Positions 22,097 through 26,450 of a stretch of 26,450 nucleotides of DNA are shown here, piece by piece. Within the stretch, counting starts at the first letter, position 1, and every line of letters starts with the position of its first letter. A program made the position numbers and the translations under genes. The notes below the pieces were generated by a model. That model did no database searches. It saw only the letters and a list, made by a program, of their open reading frames with translations, and had not been told where the DNA came from. The DNA lies in assembly GCA_934394615.1 (NCBI GenBank), contig CAKRRJ010000030.1:1-26450 (forward strand), given 5' to 3'. Source of the stretch: an uncultured Lachnospiraceae bacterium. GTDB taxonomy: Bacteria > Bacillota > Clostridia > Lachnospirales > Lachnospiraceae.

Positions 22097-23518
22097 ATGA
22101 TAAAAGATAATCAGACCAGGCTGAACCGGCTGCACGTTCTTCTGGACGCGGTGGTCATCGCGGCAGCCTATGTGTTCAGCTGGTTTATTACACTGAAAAG
22201 CGGATTGTTCGGGGCAGACATGGAGGCTGGTATCCTGCCGACCTGGTTTTATATGCGGGTCCTGGTAGTCATTGTACCAGTCTATCTGCTTTTGTATACA
22301 ATCTTTCATCTGTTTACGCCCAAGCGGGTGCAGGGCAGACGCCAGGAGTTTGCCAACATCTGCAAGGCAAACATTATCGGATTGTTCCTGTTTGGAACGA
22401 TCCTCTATCTGGGAAGAAAAAATCCGTATCTGCGGGAGTTCTCCGCAAGACTGACGGCGGGATTCTTCCTCACAAACACGGCGGCGGAGACACTGGAACG
22501 AAACCTGATCCGCACCGTCCTCCGCTCCATGCGGGCGAAGGGATATAACCAGAAGCACATCATTCTGGTTGGCTACAGCCGCGCGGCGGAAGCCTATATC
22601 GACCGTGTGCTGGCCAATCCGGAGTGGGGCTACCGGGTGCGGGGCATTCTGGATGACCATAAGCAGTGGGGGTACGACTACCGCGGCATTAAGGTCATTG
22701 GAAGCATGAAAGACTTAAAGCCGATTCTGGATATGAACCGTCTGGATGAGATTGCCATAACCTTAAGCATTAAGGAGTACAGCGGTCTGGAACAGATCGT
22801 GGCAGTCTGTGAGAAGTCCGGCGTGCACACCAAATTCATCCCGGATTACAACAATGTCATCCCGACGAAACCGTATACGGAGGATCTGCAGGGACTTCCG
22901 GTCATCAACATCCGCCATGTTCCGCTGAACGATCCGTTAAATGCGGCCATGAAGCGGGTAGTAGATATCTTCGGCGCAATTGTGGCACTGATCCTGTTTT
23001 CCCCTATTATGCTGGTGACGGCGGTGCTCATTAAGCTGACTTCCCCGGGACCGCTGATCTACTGCCAGGAGCGCGTGGGACTTCACAACCGTCCGTTTAA
23101 GATGTACAAGTTCCGTTCCATGGAAGTACAGGCGCCGGACAAGGAGAAGAGCGAGTGGACGACACCAAGAGATCCGCGCGTGACACCCATTGGCAGGGTG
23201 ATCCGCAAGACCAGCATTGACGAGATGCCGCAGCTGTTTAATGTGCTGTTCGGCAGCATGAGCCTGGTGGGACCCAGACCGGAACGCCCGTATTTCGTGG
23301 AGCGTTTCAAGGAGGAGATCCCCAGATACATGATCAAACACCAGGTCCGTCCGGGCATGACCGGCTGGGCGCAGGTGAACGGTTACCGGGGCGATACGTC
23401 CATTACCAAGCGGATCGAGCACGATCTTTATTACATTGAAAACTGGACTTTGGGATTTGACTTTAAGATATTATTTCTGACATTTTTCAAAGGCTTTATT
23501 AATAAGAACGCCTATTGA
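22097..23518 (+). CDS. Priming polyprenyl-phosphate sugar-1-phosphate transferase
   Basis: A 473-aa integral membrane enzyme of the WbaP/CpsE type. It starts glycan assembly by moving a sugar-1-phosphate from a nucleotide sugar to undecaprenyl phosphate. The N-terminal part has several membrane segments (VVIAAAYVFSWFITL, then VLVVIVPVYLLLYTIFHLF and NIIGLFLFGTILYLG). A Rossmann-like CoA_binding_3 domain follows (HIILVGYSRAAEAYIDRVL). The catalytic Bac_transf domain begins at KRVVDIFGAIVALILFSPIM and has SPGPLIYCQERVG, FKMYKFRSM, KTSIDEMPQLFNVL, GPRPERPYFVE and RPGMTGWAQVNG. The start at 22097 is preferred because AAAGGTGG lies 5 nt upstream; an in-frame ATG 75 nt earlier would add residues with no membrane or domain match. 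First-sugar identity is not predictable. Confidence 0.93.
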   Translation: MIKDNQTRLNRLHVLLDAVVIAAAYVFSWFITLKSGLFGADMEAGILPTWFYMRVLVVIVPVYLLLYTIFHLFTPKRVQGRRQEFANICKANIIGLFLFGTILYLGRKNPYLREFSARLTAGFFLTNTAAETLERNLIRTVLRSMRAKGYNQKHIILVGYSRAAEAYIDRVLANPEWGYRVRGILDDHKQWGYDYRGIKVIGSMKDLKPILDMNRLDEIAITLSIKEYSGLEQIVAVCEKSGVHTKFIPDYNNVIPTKPYTEDLQGLPVINIRHVPLNDPLNAAMKRVVDIFGAIVALILFSPIMLVTAVLIKLTSPGPLIYCQERVGLHNRPFKMYKFRSMEVQAPDKEKSEWTTPRDPRVTPIGRVIRKTSIDEMPQLFNVLFGSMSLVGPRPERPYFVERFKEEIPRYMIKHQVRPGMTGWAQVNGYRGDTSITKRIEHDLYYIENWTLGFDFKILFLTFFKGFINKNAY

Positions 23519-23560
23519 CCCGGTCGCCGGAGCAGGCAGGAGTGAGATGAGGTACAAAGC

Positions 23561-25978
23561 ATGAGTCACGATTTTGACGATGAGTTAGAGCACAGCACAG
23601 AAAGAAGGAGCAGACGCAATCCGCGCATGCGGGAGAATTTATCCGGTGAGAGTACAGCTTCCGCAAATGGCGGATACCGCTCAGAGCGGGAACGCTGGGA
23701 GCTTCGCCAGAGAAAACGCCAGGAAGCGGCGGAACGGGAGCTGGATGTAATGGGAGATTCCCGGATCCACGCGCTTCCGAAAGCGCCAAGGCGTGAGCCG
23801 GATCCGCAGGAGTACCAGAATGAAAGAGAACTGGATATGCTGGATGAACTGAATATGGGACGCGTCCGCGGCACTTCCCGGAGCCGGAGAGCGGCGCAGG
23901 AGAGAAGCAGGGCGTCCCGTGAGACGGCAGCCGGCATAGAAGAAAACGCAGGATTTGCAGAGGCGTCTGTGGAAGACCAGAGCCGCAGCGAGGCAGGCGC
24001 GGGTTCCGGAGCGTATCCGGAGGAGGAAAGAGCGGGAAGCCGCTCCAGAGGCCGCCAGGCAGGTGTAAAAGCGGGAAGCCGCGCGCGTCAGGGTTCTGGG
24101 CGTTCCGGACGCGGCCGTGGGGAAGATCCGGAGTCTGGCGGAAATAACGGGTGTTCCGGAGGGCGCGGAGACCGCGTTAATCCGCTTGGCGAGGCAAAGA
24201 GAAAACGCCGCCGCCGGATCATTGCAATGATCGTGGCAGAGTGCATTGCCCTGGTTGCCATTTTCAGCTATGCGTTCATGGCCCGCATGATGTCGCAGAT
24301 TCAGCGTTCCGAGGATTTCGCGATCGGTGAGATCAAGACGAACGATATCGCGGTGGATGCGGAAGAAAATATGAAGGGTTACTGGACCATCGCGATTTTC
24401 GGTGTTGATGCCCGTGATAATGCGATTGAAAAGTCAACGAACTCCGATGTTATCATCCTTTGCAACATCAACCGGGATACCGGTGAGATCAAACTGGTAT
24501 CGGTATATCGTGACTCTTATTTGAACATCAACGACAGCGGTTCCTACACAAAGATCAACCAGGCATACTTTGTAGGCGGACCGAAACAGGCCGTGGAGGC
24601 ACTGAACCGGAACCTCGATCTGCAGATTCAGGATTACATGACCTTTAACTGGAAGGCAGTGGCAAATGCCATCGATGTACTGGGCGGTGTAGATATTGAG
24701 CTGAGCAATGCGGAGTTCTATTACATTAACTCTTTCATTACTGAGACAGTAAAGGCAACCGGAATCGGTTCCCATCAGCTTACCCATGCAGGCATGAATC
24801 ATTTAGACGGTGTTCAGGCAGTAGCGTATGGACGTCTTCGTCTGATGGATACCGACTACGCGCGTACAGAGCGTCAGCGTAAGATCATTGCGCAGGCCTT
24901 TGAGAAAGCGAAAAAGGCAGATTTCCAGACTCTGTATGTATTGATCGGTACCGTGTTCCCACAGGTATCCACCAGTGTGTGGGTTGACGATCTGGTAAGC
25001 AATGCCAAGAATATCAACAAGTTCCACTTAGGTGAGACAACCGGCTTCCCGCAGGCCCGCGGAGACGCGAACATGGGTAAGAAGGGTGCGGTTGTTGTTC
25101 CGGCAACGCTGGAGAGTAATGTTATTCAGCTTCACAAGTTCCTGTTTGACGATGAGGCCTATACTCCTTCTGAGACGGTTAAGAAGATCAGCGCGAAGAT
25201 CTCTTCCGATACCGGTATTTATAAGGAAGGGCAGTTTGTAGGAAATGTCGGCACCGGCGGCGGTGTGGTACAGCCGCCAAAGACGACCGCGGCATCCACA
25301 AAATCTTCGGAGAGTTCCAAGGATGAAGAGGGATACCAGACGGTATATGAGTACGACAAAAATGGCAAGAAGGTCAGCAAGAAAGTCAAAATGGAGACTG
25401 ACGCGAACGGTAAGTATGTAAAGTATGAGACCGATGCGGATGGTTTCCTGGTAAAAGATGAGACGACCTCTTCCAGTCACAGTTCTACAACGGCTGCGGA
25501 GAACGATACGAGCAGCAAGGCCGAGACCGAAAGCCGGAATAACCACAGTACGGAATCCACAAGTGAGTCCGGCATTGCGGGTTCCCTGACAACAGACCGG
25601 CCGGGTACAACAAACGGAACGACTGCGGAGACCACGTCTTCCAGTCATCCGGGCAGCACAACTCCGACCACAGCGGCTCATAACAGCACCACGCCGACAA
25701 GCGCGGCAAGCCATTCGGGAAGCACAACCGAGACGACAGCTTCCGGTAATACATCTACTGTGCCGACGGCAGCATCCCATCCGGGAAGCAGCACCACGCC
25801 GACTACGGGAGCATCTCACCCGGGAAGCACATCCACCACGCCGACGACAGCGGCGAGTCATCCGGGAAGTACGTCCACCACTCCGGGCTCCGGAACTACC
25901 TCATCTGCAGGTCCGTCCGGAACCGGAAGCACATCGTCTTCCTTCACCTCCGGAACCGTATCGGCACCGGGACAGTAA
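23561..25978 (+). CDS. LytR-CpsA-Psr (LCP) family glycopolymer ligase with long disordered flanks
   Basis: An 805-aa single-pass membrane protein. LCP enzymes transfer lipid-linked glycopolymers onto peptidoglycan outside the cell. Residues 1-215 are cytoplasmic and disordered, rich in Arg, Glu, Gly and Ser (RSRRAAQERSRASRETAAG). A basic KRKRRRR stop precedes the membrane helix at about 219-244. The LCP core runs from about 275 to 480: IAIFGVDARD, SDVIILCNINRDTGEIKLVS with YRDSYL (Arg317, Asp318), YTKINQAYFVGG, VDIELSNAE, and the signature region YGRLRLMDTDYARTERQRKI. After about residue 560 comes a 240-residue Ser/Thr/Pro/Gly tail with SHPGST repeats. Most LCP proteins are 300-500 aa, so both flanks are unusual. 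GAGG precedes the ATG by about 8 nt. Placement after the priming transferase supports a role in attaching this locus's product. Confidence 0.92.
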   Translation: MSHDFDDELEHSTERRSRRNPRMRENLSGESTASANGGYRSERERWELRQRKRQEAAERELDVMGDSRIHALPKAPRREPDPQEYQNERELDMLDELNMGRVRGTSRSRRAAQERSRASRETAAGIEENAGFAEASVEDQSRSEAGAGSGAYPEEERAGSRSRGRQAGVKAGSRARQGSGRSGRGRGEDPESGGNNGCSGGRGDRVNPLGEAKRKRRRRIIAMIVAECIALVAIFSYAFMARMMSQIQRSEDFAIGEIKTNDIAVDAEENMKGYWTIAIFGVDARDNAIEKSTNSDVIILCNINRDTGEIKLVSVYRDSYLNINDSGSYTKINQAYFVGGPKQAVEALNRNLDLQIQDYMTFNWKAVANAIDVLGGVDIELSNAEFYYINSFITETVKATGIGSHQLTHAGMNHLDGVQAVAYGRLRLMDTDYARTERQRKIIAQAFEKAKKADFQTLYVLIGTVFPQVSTSVWVDDLVSNAKNINKFHLGETTGFPQARGDANMGKKGAVVVPATLESNVIQLHKFLFDDEAYTPSETVKKISAKISSDTGIYKEGQFVGNVGTGGGVVQPPKTTAASTKSSESSKDEEGYQTVYEYDKNGKKVSKKVKMETDANGKYVKYETDADGFLVKDETTSSSHSSTTAAENDTSSKAETESRNNHSTESTSESGIAGSLTTDRPGTTNGTTAETTSSSHPGSTTPTTAAHNSTTPTSAASHSGSTTETTASGNTSTVPTAASHPGSSTTPTTGASHPGSTSTTPTTAASHPGSTSTTPGSGTTSSAGPSGTGSTSSSFTSGTVSAPGQ
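25643..25890 (+). repeat. SHPGST coding repeats in the LCP tail
   Basis: Imperfect in-frame repeats of 10-14 codons, each starting near SHPGST or a variant (SHSGST, HNSTT) and followed by T-P-T-T-A-A. There are about seven units. The later units are nearly identical at DNA level, suggesting recent duplication. Confidence 0.85.
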
Positions 25979-26007
25979 TAAAAATTAAAAATAGCAAATG
26001 ATTGGAG

Positions 26008-26045
26008 AAATCCGGGAGAGTGAAACTGCTTTCCCGGATTTTTTC
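26008..26045 (+). terminator. Intrinsic terminator after the LCP gene
   Basis: AAATCCGGGAGAG (26008-26020) pairs with CTTTCCCGGATTT (26029-26041) with one wobble across an 8-nt loop. TTTTTT follows. It marks the end of the glycan transcription unit. Confidence 0.93.
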
Positions 26046-26112
26046 GTCTAAAAAAGAAAAGCGCAAGTTCACAATTAAATTGAAAATGGAACACAATTGC
26101 AACACATTTCTC

Positions 26113-26121
26113 TGTTATAGT
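26113..26121 (+). promoter_or_regulatory. Candidate extended -10 promoter of the last gene
   Basis: TG-T-TATAGT (5 of 6 to TATAAT, with the extended TG). No good -35 lies at 17 nt. A GACCAC/GTGGTC dyad (26149-26154, 26169-26174) lies between it and the AAAGGAG ribosome site. Confidence 0.4.
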
Positions 26122-26190
26122 TCTTTACAAGATAAGAAATGAAGAAAGGACCACAGCTCAAAGGAACGGTGGTCGGAAAGGAGATTCATC

Positions 26191-26450
26191 ATGATGTATG
26201 ACGAAGACAGAGAAAACAGAAATAATCATTCGGAAGCAGGTTACAATGACTGCAGCGATGAACATATAGAAGCACGAAACACAGAAAGCCAGGAGGTAAG
26301 AAACCAGCAGAGTTTTCAGCAGGAGAACAGCCAGGAAAGCACGCAGAACAGAAATGGCGCATGGCAGTCCTCACAGGGAAGCAGCCAGAGTGCAAATGGC
26401 GCATGGCAGTCCTCGCAGGGAAGCAGCCAGAGTGCAAATGGCGCATGGCA
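26191..26450 (+). CDS. N-terminus of a Q/S/N-rich repeat protein, cut by the window end
   Basis: Only the first 86 codons are present and no stop is reached. AAAGGAG (26177-26183) sits 7 nt before the ATG at 26191; a second ATG follows directly. The visible part is hydrophilic and probably disordered: MMYDEDRENRNNHSEAG, a Q/E/N-rich stretch, then a 14-residue repeat NGAWQSSQGSSQSA. No signal peptide or membrane segment appears yet. In Lachnospiraceae such low-complexity N-termini often precede a membrane helix and a trypsin-like (HtrA) protease domain, but nothing here proves that. It has its own promoter candidate and follows the LCP terminator, so it is a separate unit. Confidence 0.75.
   Translation, partial: MMYDEDRENRNNHSEAGYNDCSDEHIEARNTESQEVRNQQSFQQENSQESTQNRNGAWQSSQGSSQSANGAWQSSQGSSQSANGAW
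26353..26450 (+). repeat. 42-bp tandem coding repeat
   Basis: Two complete 42-nt units (26353-26394 and 26395-26436) differ at a single base (TCA versus TCG). A third starts at 26437 and runs off the window. Each encodes NGAWQSSQGSSQSA. The total copy number cannot be seen. Confidence 0.9.

Noticed and set aside
25643..26450. CRISPR array
   Set aside because: The repeats are in-frame, contiguous coding repeats without unique spacers.

Overview
The window most likely comes from a spore-forming, low-to-medium-GC Firmicute of the Lachnospiraceae (Clostridia). The evidence is a split GlgC/GlgD pair, SpoVG, SpoVT, a sortase substrate, choline-binding-type cell wall repeat proteins, and the order glgD - spoVG - pth - mfd - spoVT. 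The family assignment is inference from gene content and order; no rRNA or tRNA gene is visible to confirm it.

Left part (1-11.6 kb, all + strand). The glycogen genes (end of glgC, then glgD) lead into spoVG. A sortase-anchored surface protein with InlB-type B repeats follows as its own unit between two terminators. Next come pth and mfd, a CHASE-domain hybrid histidine kinase, and spoVT behind a candidate sigma-G promoter. Two small genes end this part: an acidic protein with a possible HTH and a zinc-ribbon protein. This is the spoVG-pth-mfd-spoVT neighbourhood of Bacillus and Clostridia with two accessory insertions, the surface protein and the kinase.

Middle part (11.6-14.5 kb). A small lipoprotein gene (+) converges on two minus-strand genes for secreted proteins built mainly of cell-wall-binding repeats. 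A symmetrical terminator sits between the converging units, and each minus-strand gene has a recognisable promoter.

Right part (14.5-26 kb, all + strand). This is a surface-glycan locus: a ThDP-dependent acetolactate-synthase-like enzyme, an NAD-dependent epimerase/reductase, a GtrB-like polyprenyl-phosphate glycosyltransferase, a tandem two-domain GT2, a single-domain GT2, a priming sugar-1-phosphate transferase, and an LCP ligase with long disordered flanks. Together they could make an unusual nucleotide sugar, build a lipid-linked oligosaccharide and attach it to the wall. No flippase, ABC exporter or polymerase is visible, so the locus must use genes elsewhere. The window ends inside a gene for a Q/S/N-rich protein with a 42-bp tandem repeat.

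The most unusual object is a 169-nt rod-like inverted repeat (14581-14749). It has a perfect 19-bp outer helix and lies between an extended -10 promoter and the start codon of the ThDP enzyme. It is either a structured leader or small RNA, or a non-coding palindromic mobile element; I do not recognise the family.
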